Source of the DNA: Phytophthora colocasiae
Lineage: Eukaryota > Oomycota > Peronosporomycetes > Peronosporales > Peronosporaceae
NCBI GenBank assembly: GCA_018806915.1
Contig: JAGKQI010000081.1
Coordinates: 496,001 to 560,000, forward strand
DNA: 64,000 nucleotides
Direction: 5' to 3'
The position numbers and the translations under genes are program-made. The notes under the pieces were generated by a model. That model did not search any database. It saw only the letters and a list, made by a program, of their open reading frames with translations, and was not told the origin of the DNA. Every line of letters starts with the position of its first letter. Positions within the stretch are counted from its first letter, which is position 1. Of this stretch, positions 8,059 through 18,179 are shown piece by piece.

Positions 8059-10067
8059 TATTTCCCCACGAACGAAATCGGAACGGAGAGATAATTTAAT
8101 GCAACCAGAAAATCGGTCCTGCACCAGAAAAAAGGTCCTGCACATTTCTGGATAAAGTCCTGCAAACAGTCCTGCATTTGGTAGGTAAATCGTTAAAATA
8201 ACAACAATTCATTAAGTTTTAATAAAATGTCACTGGGTTATAAATGGGTTACGAATGGGTTACTTCGGCTACACTTACTTTTTTACTATACAATCTGATG
8301 TATACTTGAGAGGTGCAACCGCTGGTAACCATCCATTAGCAAGAGAAAACATGGATGTGCCAATGCGCCTTTAGCCACCAGTAATGTCGGATTGCAGCGC
8401 TCTTATGGCATGTACTTCATTTCTAATTATTCCTTGCACGGCAACTACCTGAATTTCAATGGCCACAGATACATAGTCAACACGAAACGTGGTCCTACAA
8501 CCTACTACCAGTGTTCTACCTATCGCTCTAGTGGCTGCAAGGGGCAAGCTGAACGTCAAGATCCTCGACAGCGGTGAAAGTGAGGTGCGAGAAACTGGTG
8601 AACACAGCTGCAGAGTTGAATCACGCGCTACTGTGCGTGAATGCGGGAAGAGATGAGGGCAATCCTCGAGACAGAGGCGATAAGTTCGCCTGGGATCCTC
8701 CCCTGGTCGGATTTGGGGATCGGGTGACGCGTGAGCTATCCGCTAAGTACCCGAGCCAAGCCGTAAAGGTGTTGGTTAGGGACGAGGCAATCAATTTCAT
8801 CAACTACACGAGGAGACAGGCCGGAGGCGGCGATGTATACCGCCAAATCGAAGCCCTTCCGGTGGTGGCCGTGTCTGAATCAGACGATCGTTCCTTTGTG
8901 CAGTTCAACCTTTTCTACGACAATTTCGGTAAACGACAGCGCATCGCCAGGAATGGGCCATCCAGATTTGATTCGTCTACTGATGTATCCTGGCGCGTCT
9001 CTGTTTATCGATGCTGCATGTACAGTATCACTCCCAGGCCATTTCAGCAGACTTTGGTCATTATGGCGCATGACCCTGCTTACGACGTGTACATTCCAGT
9101 GTTGACGATTTTATTGGAGGCAAAAGATGAGTGGAGTTACTGGCATGCGCTGCACTGGGTTTGTGTACTTGGTAAAATGAAATGACACCTGCCAGTGTAA
9201 CCTGTGATTTTGAGGCGGCTCTAATTAAGGGCGTTCGGGACCAATTTCAGGGATTGATGTGATTGGCTGTTTATTCCACTGGAAGCAAGCTATTCGGCGA
9301 AAAATCGTGGATCTCCGATTTTCAGCCACTCAGATATCAGAAGCAATGGCTCCGGGAATTGTTAGACGTCCTGACTGTTATCCCTCCTGACGAAATTCGT
9401 ACTAAAGGTATCCCGTATGCGATGTCGTTGATGTCTACAAAGGGATGCGCGCAGTTGTGACACAGTTCTGGGACTACTTTACTCGGACATGGATGACCAT
9501 GTTCCCGCCTACCTTCTGGAATGTGAACTCCTACATTGAAAAGGAGATTGCCATGCAAAATCGCACGAACAACCCGATCGAAAGCTATAATCGCCGAACC
9601 GAGCTAAGGAAGCGTTTGGCTCACATCCAACACTGGTGGTGTTTGTAGAAAGAGCCAAGAGAGAGGCAGCTCGTTTTCTTCAGCAAATGGATGACATTGC
9701 CATGCACCGCCGGCCCCCTCCACCTCATGCAGACCCAGTTACGATGTCAGTACCTGCTGGATATCTGGCGTTTAGAACGCCAAAACGTCGTAAAGCAAAA
9801 AAGTAAGGCCTTCTTCTCGTCAATACACTTCTGTCTTTATATGTTTGTGCTGTTAATGCATCCTACTAAATGACCTACTCCATAAAGCATCCTACAAATT
9901 GTCCTGCATTGCATTACGTTTATTTTGTCCTGCACCCGGTACAGAACGCACGTAAAGTGTCCTGCACGTGGTCCTGCGTTTGCAGGACATTATGTCTGAT
10001 GCAGGTGGTGTTTTCTGGTTGCATTCCATTCTCCCGGAACGGAATCGGCTATCATCTCTGGGAAATC
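8059..10067 (+). mobile_element. MULE (Mutator-like) transposon, decayed, ~2 kb
   Basis: The two ends are long degenerate inverted repeats. The inner block AATGCAACCAGAAAA (8098-8113) recurs inverted at about 10009-10025, and outer blocks (CGGAACGG; ATTTCCC) also align inverted. Subterminal sequences at both ends carry many copies of GTCCTGCA (8122-8175 and 9899-9985), which look like transposase-binding repeats. The interior encodes a broken MULE transposase with FLYWCH finger and DDE-region motifs. Exact end points are uncertain because I could not identify a clean target duplication. Confidence 0.75.
8386..9648 (+). pseudogene. MULE transposase with FLYWCH zinc finger, broken
   Basis: The first frame (8392-8577) holds a FLYWCH-type finger (FNGHRYIVNTKRG, then YYQCSTYRSSGCKG). 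The next (8574-9185) continues with the inter-domain region and the start of the MULE catalytic domain, ending in FQQTLVIMAHDPAYDVYIPV and an EW-Y segment. After a stop at 9183 and further shifts, an alternating frame contains CDFEAALIKGVRDQF (9200-9247, the expected middle catalytic region). A C-terminal MULE signature, NRTNNPIESYNRR, lies near 9560-9600. There are at least two frameshifts and a stop, so no active enzyme is made. Confidence 0.75.
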
Positions 10068-10111
10068 AGGTGATCGATTCAGTGGCTGCTGTTGGGCTAC
10101 AATAAAAAAAC

Positions 10112-10260
10112 CTAAATGGTATTTTTACTGTAGGTGGCTTGTTGGGCTTGAACAAATCTTTGTACTTGTATAATACCGCTGGATTCTTCATCCACGTAGC
10201 TTTCTCCATCTTGAGAGATTTCCAAACCTCCGCCGGTTAAGCCACTGTAAGACGCGTCAA
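10112..10260 (-). pseudogene. Antisense fragment of an LWY-type effector C-terminus
   Basis: Read on the minus strand, 10230-10130 encodes EVWKSLKMEKATWMKNPA followed by YKYKDLF. This closely parallels the C-terminus of the intact effector 1 kb downstream (QIWKMLKMEKSTWMKNPV). Just upstream QWL is in a different frame, so a 1-base indel separates the parts. It is a tail of a sister effector gene in head-to-head orientation with the intact copy. The 5' part has been lost, perhaps when the adjacent MULE inserted or decayed. Confidence 0.65.
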
Positions 10261-10433
10261 CCTTGATGGTGCCCGTCTGGCACTGCCAGAGTTTCCGCAA
10301 GCATTTGCCCCAACAAAAACAATCCCATAGATCAGCCAAATGGATTCACTTCCTTCAAGAATTCTGCTTCCCTCTCCGGCTAGCAGTTGATGTTCCTATC
10401 GCAGATGAACGAACAGTGAATACAATACAATCG

Positions 10434-10443
10434 ACTCACTCTG
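10434..10443 (+). promoter_or_regulatory. Initiator-like element of effector gene
   Basis: ACTCACTCTG, 13-22 bp upstream of the ATG, matches the oomycete Inr pattern TCAYTYY. The following flanking-promoter-region match is poor. Confidence 0.35.
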
Positions 10444-10455
10444 TGACTTGCTAGT

Positions 10456-11337
10456 ATGACCTCGTTCCGTGCGTTTCTTCTTGTTGCTATTGGCACTTCC
10501 CTTGTTTGGAATACTAGTACTGTATTAGCAGCTACGGATGACTCCGATTATTTGAGAGCTGATGACAGTGAAGAGAAGGCGATCAAGTTGACTTTCGACC
10601 TCTCTGGTTTGGAGAAAAGTGCGAGTTTAGCCAAGACTGGAGTGCTGAAAATCGAGAATATGGACTGGATCAAGCTCAAAGCCAAGTCGGACCTTGCCTT
10701 TAAGATGCTGAACCTAGACGAAGCAGGAGATAAAGCCTTCAAGAGTCCGCAGTTCAAGTCGTGGATCGGCTACATGAGTTCCATGAGCGAGAAATATCCG
10801 GAATCCGCCATCATGTCGACGTTAGCGACGCATTACAGTGATAAAACGCTAGTGAAAATGATCGAAGCGACCAAAAAACTCGAGGGAATGGAAGGGATTG
10901 CCAAGAAGATGCAGGACGTTCAAGTGAAAAGCTGGGTTCAGAGTGGGAATACTGCTGACGACCTGTTTGAGCTGCTGAAGCTAGACAGAAGTATGGAGAA
11001 TCTGCTGACGAACCCGAAGTTGGATATTTTCAGCGGATATTTGAATCTGTTCAACAAGTACAGCAAACCTGGGGAGGAGACGACGCTGGTGAGTACTTTT
11101 ATTACGTATTACGGGGACGAAGTAGTGGCAAAGACGATTGCGGCGGCCAAGAAGGTGTCGAGCACAAAGGAAAAGGCTACAGAATTGGAAATGGCTTTGT
11201 TCACTCAGTGGTTAAAGGAAGGGGCCAAGCCGCACCAGATCTGGAAGATGCTGAAGATGGAGAAATCCACGTGGATGAAGAATCCTGTTGCGGATATCTG
11301 GCGAGAATACCTGGCATTTTATAAACTGCACCAGTGA
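10456..11337 (+). CDS. Secreted RxLR-like effector with LWY repeats (293 aa)
   Basis: The ORF starts with a clear signal peptide (residues 1-25; MTSFRAFLLVAIGTSLVW, cleavage near VLA-AT). A degenerate translocation motif follows: DYLRADDSEEK at about residues 31-41, with YLR in place of RxLR and an acidic EE-K in place of EER. The rest is built from about three repeats of the LWY/WY type. Each has a Trp in helix 1 (SWVQSG, QWLKEG), a DDLFELLKLD-like leucine helix, an N/S-P-K/Q-F/L turn and a Tyr-rich helix (YLNLFNKY). Such proteins are secreted by the pathogen and act inside the plant cell; the target is unknown. The gene is intact and intronless, and has an antisense fragment of a sister gene upstream and a pseudogene downstream. 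Confidence 0.85.
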   Translation: MTSFRAFLLVAIGTSLVWNTSTVLAATDDSDYLRADDSEEKAIKLTFDLSGLEKSASLAKTGVLKIENMDWIKLKAKSDLAFKMLNLDEAGDKAFKSPQFKSWIGYMSSMSEKYPESAIMSTLATHYSDKTLVKMIEATKKLEGMEGIAKKMQDVQVKSWVQSGNTADDLFELLKLDRSMENLLTNPKLDIFSGYLNLFNKYSKPGEETTLVSTFITYYGDEVVAKTIAAAKKVSSTKEKATELEMALFTQWLKEGAKPHQIWKMLKMEKSTWMKNPVADIWREYLAFYKLHQ

Positions 11338-11615
11338 AATGGAGCGCGCATAGGACAAATTGGAATTAGAAGAGCTATAACACGAAAAAATCTGGTGACT
11401 CTACAAGCAAGGATGGCTCAACAAATGCAGCGCTGACTCAAGGTTTTACGTACGTAAGGACGACGTTTTCAAGCTACTGTAGCAAACTTGGTATTGCCCT
11501 CAATTGTTTTGAGTCTGCATTGATCACGTACAATGCTCTGTCTCGCAAACATTAAAGTAAAATTCCGTCCCATCTAGTCATTTGGGGAAAATCTCTAGTA
11601 CTCGAACGCCAAAGC

Positions 11616-12161
11616 ATGCCAAGTTCCCTTCGAAGATTCCTCGGCAGTTATCTATTGCTACTGGTGGGTGTCACTGTGTTTTGCACTACATGTTCATCAG
11701 TATCTACAGAGGCGAAAACTCTATCCCGAGCCCGTTCAGATGATACCAGCCAATTTAGTACTACGATATCACTGAGAACAAGTCCAAGGAGAGCGAGGAC
11801 ATAGATGACGTGTTGAAGCTCTTAAAACCAACGAAGACGTTTATGGATTTTTGGGGAAAATATACTATCCAGAATCCTGGAAATGGAGTGATTCAATCCG
11901 CCACTGCAGCTTACAGAGACGATGTCGTGGCTAAAAGTTTCTAAGAGGATGTTTTGGTTAAACAGTATGGGCCTTCTCTTTAACTACGTAAATCTTGGAT
12001 AGGAGACAACAATGATCAAGGTATTTACCAAAGCCTATGTGCTTTTATCCGGAAAGGAAATGGCTCCTACGGAAAAACAGGCAACTCGCTCAATTTGTTC
12101 GCTTGTCTTCAAACTCGACCTGAAATTCAAGACGATCAATACCACAGATTCTACAAGTTAA
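11616..12161 (+). pseudogene. RxLR/LWY effector pseudogene
   Basis: It begins with an apparently intact signal peptide (MPSSLRRFLGSYLLLLVGV, cleavage about residue 26-30). The opening frame ends at 11804 after a frameshift. A second frame (about 11766-11943) gives DDVLKLLKPTKTFMDFW and YRDDVVAK, typical of the leucine helix and Tyr region of LWY units. A third (from 12012) gives MIKVFTKAYVLLSG, matching MIKTFTQSYGD in the effector at 58 kb. At least two frameshifts and a stop make it non-functional. It is tandem to, and shares the orientation of, the intact effector at 10456. Confidence 0.75.
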
Positions 12162-12179
12162 ATGTTTAGGAAACGTTTA

Positions 12180-13381
12180 CTACTTGGACGGGAGTATCGG
12201 ACACGGATCTCGAGGGTCAATATGCAGACGTTTGGACGCCAAAATGCAGACTTTACAGCACGCCATGGCTACTGGACCCGTGGCGCCGAACAATTTCCTC
12301 TTGATGTTGCATTTACTGCACACTCTTTCCTTACAAATGCCACATTTACGATGTGAAGCCCGTACCAGCTTCGCCATTGCTGGTTTCTTCCCACACACGT
12401 TACAAGGATCTTTTGAGCGTTTAGACGGCTTCATCCCATCCGTTGAAGACGCAGCAGAAGAAGAAATGACTGATGCAGTCAACAAATCAACTACCGACTC
12501 AGTTGTGTCTTTTTGAGACCTCTCCACTTCTTCTTCCGTCTCTCGAACATTCTCCTTTTCCGCTTTCCTTTGAGCGTGTTGAAGATAAAGTTTCGTGAGT
12601 CTCTTGGCCTCAGCACTGTCCATTGACACTGCCATACTAAACATCATGGCACAGGAGCTAGTGCTTGTAAGAAAAGCAGGCATCCCTCCACCGAGATCCA
12701 TACTTCCTTTAGCGTAAACATCCACCACTTTCGAGCCAGGCTCCTGTCTGTAGATGCAGCACATGTTCATTCTCCCTCGAATCACGTCGCTGTCTTCCGG
12801 CATAGGTGGACAACCAGGATGATCTGCAAATTTGGCCAAGAAGTAGCCATACCACGTCCGAACGAGTCTGTGCCCATACCGGTCGACTCGATATTGAACC
12901 AGTCGCGATGTTTGACTAGCCTTGCGTCACCGAAAGTCTCAGCGATGAACCACTTCAGTGCGAGTTGTCGGTACGGATTTTCATCTGTGCCATTGTCCAG
13001 AACGTTAAGTACGGCGCAGTCCATGTGGCTGTGATGTAAGAAAGCAGCAGTAGCGTGCATTTCCTCTCGGTTCTTGGAGTGTGTCCCATAGAGAAGATCC
13101 TCTAACGTTCCTTCTAAAGTACCAACACACTTGACGGTATACGTTTTCGACGATCGGTTGGATTCAGATTGGTCGTTGACTCGCTGTTTGTAGACACTGA
13201 GATCATCTTGACGCTTCAGCAGCTTCCAGTGTTTACTATTGGGTTCTGGACAACCCAATTGACGGAATTCACACTCATGTGCTAACGTTCGGGAGACGAT
13301 ACTGTGTGCTAAATGGCGGAAAGCTTCGACTTCGCCGTCTTTTAGATACATCTTAGGGGCTTTTTGACTCGACTCGGGCAC
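12180..13381 (-). pseudogene. START/FYVE-like protein, frameshifted copy
   Basis: The upstream part (13381 to ~12840) encodes a START-like region with EAFRHLAHSIVSRTLAHECE, GTLEGTLEDLLYGTHSKN and ALKWFIAETFGDARLV. The downstream part (from ~12839) continues in another frame with MCCIYRQEPGSKVVDVYAKG and a C-terminal FYVE-type finger (CNVCGKK, HRKCGICKERVCSKC, CCKVC). The intact paralogue at 18180-19535 has the two parts in one frame. The break is near 12842-12850, after the DSFGRG codons, and equals loss of one base or gain of two. Everything else is well preserved, so this is either a young pseudogene or a base-calling error. Confidence 0.8.
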
Positions 13382-14431
13382 TTTGGAGTCGTAGTTGTGG
13401 TCTTCAGGTCAGGGTTTGGTAATTTTCCGTAACTATTGCCGATATTGGCAATATCATATTGCCATAATTTATTGCTCCTCAACCCCAATAACATGCAATT
13501 TTTTACACAGGTCAATCTTGGCTATAGCCAAATGTCGTTGACATGTGTGGTTGTTTTGGCAATGGATGGTAGCGAGAACTATCGCCAAACGGGTGGTGTG
13601 GCCATGTTTGCACACAGGGCACACGGGTTATTACAGTTGCTTGTCATTTCCTAACTGAAATATATTATATCAGTTGATTTGTGTGTTGTATGTATGATGT
13701 CGAGGAATTCGGACTATGACTTGTGTGTGTTGGTTGGAGAGGTTGGACGCGGTGGGAGGGTTCTCGAGGTAACCCCTCCTGAATCCAGGCGCATCGACAG
13801 CAACCAACTCGTTCAAAAACTCATGAGAAAAGACGACATAGTGTCACATATTCATGTGACCTACTGACTTGGTTGACATTGTCGAAAAAATTGGCAATAA
13901 CTCAATTATTTATTGGCTTGGATGAAGGCCTCCAATCCGTATGATATTGTATTTTTCCTATCCCTGCTTCAGGTACTGTTGGCCGACGATCAACTGGTTT
14001 TGGCTCTTGATGATCATCAGGTAACGTCGTTGCTCGTCTGGCTGGAGTGGACTTGACCATTGTTGGGAGGATTTTCAAGAGTGAAATGAGAGAGGAGGAG
14101 CTCCACCAAATGCACCAGAGCCGGAGTCGCTACCGGTAGTCGATGCCTATTGCTCACTTTCGTATCAAGCAGCAGGCTCGTCCATTCCCCGCTGGTTGCG
14201 TCCACATGATCGTCACATGTGTCCTGCGTTGGAAAGGATCTCTCTATACATTTTCTTCACGATCGTCTCCCAGCTGGGGGTGTCCGGTAGGTGGCAGAGT
14301 CTCCGCAGTGCAAGGTAAAGGGCACTTTTAGGCACTCGAAGCCAATGCTTACAGCCATTAGAGCCACATCTTCTAGGGCAATTGAAAGTGCGTACAGGTA
14401 TCTACGTCCACATGGTGCAGTCACGAGCTCA
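13382..14431. other. Intergenic; possible degenerate MITE-like sequence
   Basis: No supported gene. Around 13428-13470 and 13885-13920, AT-rich words containing ATTGCC/GGCAAT face each other (GATATTG-G-CAATATC at about 13439-13453; TTGGCAATAACT near 13894). This could be a decayed miniature inverted-repeat element, but the match is weak. The last three bases (14429-14431, TCA) are the left duplication of the Harbinger element. Confidence 0.3.
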
Positions 14432-14689
14432 GAGCATCCCCACCGGTCACGGCAAAACATCCCGGTAAACGGTTTACCGGGAAAATATTTTTACCGCTGC
14501 AATTTATCTTCCCCACCGGGCCACGGCAAACGGCAGAACGGCAAATTCCGTCCGGCAAATTTCCAAAATCACGGCAAACTCGACCGTTTTGCAGTTCCGC
14601 AGAACCCACTCCGGCATCCCGAGAATCAGAATATTATCAGCGTTTTATCAGATTTGGATCAGTCCATTTTGCAAGAGGAACATCACAAA

Positions 14690-15650
14690 GAAGCTGAAAC
14701 TTCGCCGGCGGCGACGAGCGTGACGAAGGCCCATCACTTCGACAGCGACAACGACGTCAAGAAAGAGGTAGGTGAGAAGTCTGCGCGCGCGCTGTTATGT
14801 TTATACTGATCACCGTCTTCTGCTGAAATGAGAATGCGTGGTTCTAACCGATACAGCCGAGGAGATCCAGCTCTGCCGGTCATACATCGCGATCGGCACG
14901 GACGCTGTGACGGGGACCGGGCAAAAAGAGTGGCACGTTTTGGGAGCGCGTCGAAGCACTTCAACAACCACAAAGGCGGAAGCAAGCGATCGCTTCGTTC
15001 TTTGGAAACAAAGTGGCGCGTCATCAGCGCCGAATGCTCCAAGATTTGTGGGTGCGATGGCAACTGTGCGTGCTCTTCATCGTTCTGGAAAATGAAGACG
15101 ATGAGATCAAGCGAGGCATGCAAGTGTACGCAACGATGGTCGAAGACAGCGACAAGGAGAACGCCGGATCAAGAAGAAGTCAAGCCAGCGTTCAACCTGC
15201 TCCACTGTTGGCGTATTCTCGAGACGGAGCCAAAGTGGCAGACGTTTCGTGATCCGAAGCCGTCGGCCGATGGAGACGCCTGCCAGAGTGCCTCGATCCA
15301 AGCACCAGCCGCGGCACCAGCTCAACGACCCACTGGCAACAAGGCTGCCGAGGAGGCGAAGAACGCTGCGATCATGGAGACTACCTACAAGCGCATCGCG
15401 TCGGCAACGTTGCAGACCGCACGCGCAAGTGCCAAGCGCGTCAAGCTCATGGAGGATGCCAACAACATGGCACTGTTCACCATTCCGTTGGGGGAATCTT
15501 GACCCGACCGCGCAGCTGCTTCTTCAAATGCGCCGTGCCATGGTCCTACGTCAGATGGAAACGGAAGCCGCAGATGCTCAAGTCTCGGAGAACGAGGACG
15601 GAGACGATCGAAGTTGTCCAGCCATCACCCAACCGACACCTGCGTCGTAG
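14690..15650 (+). pseudogene. Harbinger Myb/SANT-like protein, frameshifted
   Basis: Fragments in all three plus frames make up the second Harbinger protein. A trihelix/SANT start (WVLTDTAEEIQLCRSYIAIG, about 14839-14900) is followed by GTGQKE-type residues, then QRRMLQDLWVRWQLCV and a linker. A NAM-associated-type C-terminal region follows (HCWRILETEPKWQTF; RPTGNKAAEEAK; IPLGES; LQMRRAMVLRQM). In PIF/Harbinger elements this protein helps import the transposase and bind ends. At least three frameshifts mean it is not produced intact. Confidence 0.65.
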
Positions 15651-15742
15651 TAAATGTGGAGAGGACTGAGTGCTCAAGTGGGAGATTCATGTACGCGTTG
15701 ATTTTGCGTCGAGCCTATCTATTCAATTACGTTCTGAGACGT

Positions 15743-17051
15743 TCAAAAGTCTTCGTGCTGCTGCTGCTTTGTTTGCCATAGATGTTCCACCAGATCGTTT
15801 TGCAGAGCCGTGTGGGCGGTGACGTCCCGCATTCGAGCCATCTCCATCAGCAAGCGGTCGAATTCCATGGGCTCTCTCGCCGCCGATGCGACGACAACTG
15901 GATCAAATCCACGATCCGGATCCTCATCGAAGAGCTCTTCATCCTCGACGATCATGTTGTGAAGAATGACCAGGGCCTTCCATGTTTCGCCAGAGCCGCT
16001 GATGACTCCATGATCCGGGCTGGCGTGGTGAGGATAGCAAAGCGGCCTTGAAGCACCCCGAAACGGCGCTCAACATCCTTTCTTATCGCTTCTTGCTTCT
16101 TCGCGTACCACTTTTCTTTCTCTGTCAATGGGTTTGCGATAGTCTTCACAAACACGCTCCACCGAGGGTAGATCCATCCGCACAGCAAGTAGCACGTCTC
16201 GTACTCGTGGTCGTTGACAGTAAACTGGTGCGCTGGTGCATAACCTTGAAGCCAATTCACGATGAGTGGCGATCGATCCACAATATTAATGTCGTTGTTG
16301 GATCCGGCCGTCCCGATATGAGTGCCATATCCACAGGTTGCTCGTGGCCACCGCCTCCCATTACGATGGACGCAGTTCCACTGCGATCTTGAAGCTATGC
16401 CCGCCACGCCGTGAGGCAGTTCTTCCACATCCAGTGGGTGCAGTCAAGTGAGCCGAACATGCCAGGAAATCCTCGACGTGAGTTGATTCGTGTGTGCTTT
16501 GCAATGTCGGCTTCTGTTGGCTGGCGCAAATACTCGTCACCAAACTCCTCGATGATGACCTTTTTACAGCCGGTTGGCACTCTCTTGGGCAGTGGACTCC
16601 CCGATACGCACGTACTCGTCGACAGAGTCGGCCGCTACACCGTAGCAGTACATTCGAAGTACCGCTGTCACTTTCTGGTAGGGCGATAGCCCCATCTTGC
16701 CAGTCGCATCAGGCTTCTGCACGAAGTACCGATCGCGGGCGACAGCGCCGTACAAGAGACGGTCAAACACGCGGCGGGACATCCGAAAGCGTCGACGAAA
16801 CTTGTGCGCTGGGTAGATTGGAATCGGCGTGAAGTAGTCGGCCATGAGACGAACATGGCCAGCGGCATGGTCACGATCAATATTGGGTTGCTTTCCAGGC
16901 AGCGATCCTCCTCGTTTGCGCTCTTTGGGCGCACGTTGCGCTGCGGTGACGATGTCGGCTGCTGCTCGGAGGACGAGTAGGTCTTCCCTTTCATCTTCGT
17001 CACACTCTGCGTGTTTCTCGAGAGTCGTTTAACAATCGCTTGGCGCATCCA
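15743..17051 (-). pseudogene. PIF/Harbinger DDE transposase, frameshifted
   Basis: Read leftwards the pieces are PNIDRDHAAGHVRLMADYF, then FRRRFRMSRRVFDRLL (about 16790), a helix-turn-helix-like LSPYQKVTAVLRMYCYG and FGDEYLRQPTEADI. The first catalytic Asp is in MFGSLDCTHW (~16450), the second in SNNDINIVDRSPL (~16290), and the Glu region in RKDVERRFGVLQGRF (~16060). HNMIVEDE ends the domain near 15950. This is the DDE_Tnp_4/plant-transposase family. Fragments lie in different frames with breaks near 16850, 16570, 16410 and 15955, so no single active protein is encoded. Confidence 0.85.
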
Positions 17052-17205
17052 CTGCGGTGCAAGGAGCGTCCATTGGGCTACACGATTTTTGCTGTTCCCG
17101 GTGGGGAAGCAAGACGGATACGGTAAAAACAAAACGGAAACACGAAAGATTAACGGTAAACATCTTTTTACCGTGTCGTTTTTACCGTGACCGGTGGGGA
17201 TGCTC

Positions 17206-18179
17206 TCATACGCATTTTTCTTTTAAGGTAAATCATCAATTTAGGGCCATCAACCATTTTAAGGCCGTATTTTAACTGCCAATCACGTGAAGTTTTTCAC
17301 AGAGCAAGTACTTTATTGGCTAAAACACACTAAATACGAATACCTTCAAAAATTAAATTTGTAAATTTGGCGCGAGGTGTCATGGCTCCAGGCGATGACA
17401 GATCAGTCGCCTACATGGTTGGCGGCGAGCTTATTGAGGGCACATTATGGGAGCAGGGTTGTCGCGGGTTCAAGTCCCGTTAATTCTCCGCACTGATTTG
17501 GAAAGTAAAGCATCTATTCAACCTCACTGTGCCAGACACTCGACTAACATTTTGTTGTTTAGAATACAGCTGAACAAGTGATATGCGCTACATGTACTTA
17601 TCTACACCTTTACCTGCAGTTGTAGTAACAGCTTTCTTAGAACGACTTGGTTTTTTGCTGCCAGCCTCAGCAAGTTCCTGGAGCACTTCATGGGTAAACA
17701 GCATCCCCCAACTGCGACTCGTTTACGCTTTGTCGTCTTCTTCGGCAGAGCTTCAAATTGTTGGCCTGCCACTTGACCTCCGTAATCTAATTTCGTCGAA
17801 ACTTGATCACAAGTAGAAATATAAAAGGTGAAGGTGGAATAACCCAAACCTCAAATGGTCACAAAATGACACTCACTCAGCGCTTTCAATACTGAAAGCA
17901 AGACTAAATTCGGCAATAAACTGATTAAGTCGATTTTCTTCTCCACGAGCATGTGCTTAATTTCATTGGTCTGCTACTACAAAAATCGAGAAAAAATCTC
18001 TGGTTTGCGAAGTTTCAGAAACTGTCTCACTTTTTGTCAACGCATAAGTAGATGCCGAGTAATTCGAGCATCTTTTATCTCGGCCCATATTTGATTTTTT
18101 TACCTTAATATATGTTTTAAAACGATAAGAAAACGTTCATGGGTATTTTACTACAAACATCGACACTAGCCTATTGCGT
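17206..18179. other. Intergenic; tRNA-like B-box and weak coding remnant
   Basis: 17462-17482 reads CGCGGGTTCAAGTCCCGTT, a perfect RNA-polymerase-III B-box (GGTTCAAGTCC) with T-arm pairing. I could not build a matching D-arm, anticodon or acceptor 5' strand, so it is at most a tRNA-derived relic. At 17600-17850 the minus strand shows short peptide-like runs in two frames (FEALPKKTTKRKRVAV; THEVLQELAEAGSKK) that could be an unidentified gene remnant. Nothing else was recognised. Confidence 0.3.

Larger units (their letters stand above)
14432..17205. mobile_element. PIF/Harbinger DNA transposon, 2,774 bp
   Basis: The terminal inverted repeats GAGCATCCCCACCGGTCACG are flanked by the 3-bp duplication TCA (14429-14431 and 17206-17208), the duplication length of the PIF/Harbinger superfamily. 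Inner copies of CTTCCCCACCGGG and TTTTACCG words extend the end similarity. It carries the two genes diagnostic of the superfamily, a Myb/SANT-type DNA-binding protein (plus strand) and a DDE transposase (minus strand), arranged convergently. Both are frameshifted, so the copy is not autonomous. Its left 268 bp are identical to 1618-1885. Confidence 0.93.

Noticed and set aside
13428..13930. MITE or small gene between the two START/FYVE minus-strand copies
   Set aside because: Inverted words are short and imperfect, no target duplication, and open frames lack protein-like composition; kept only as a low-confidence note.
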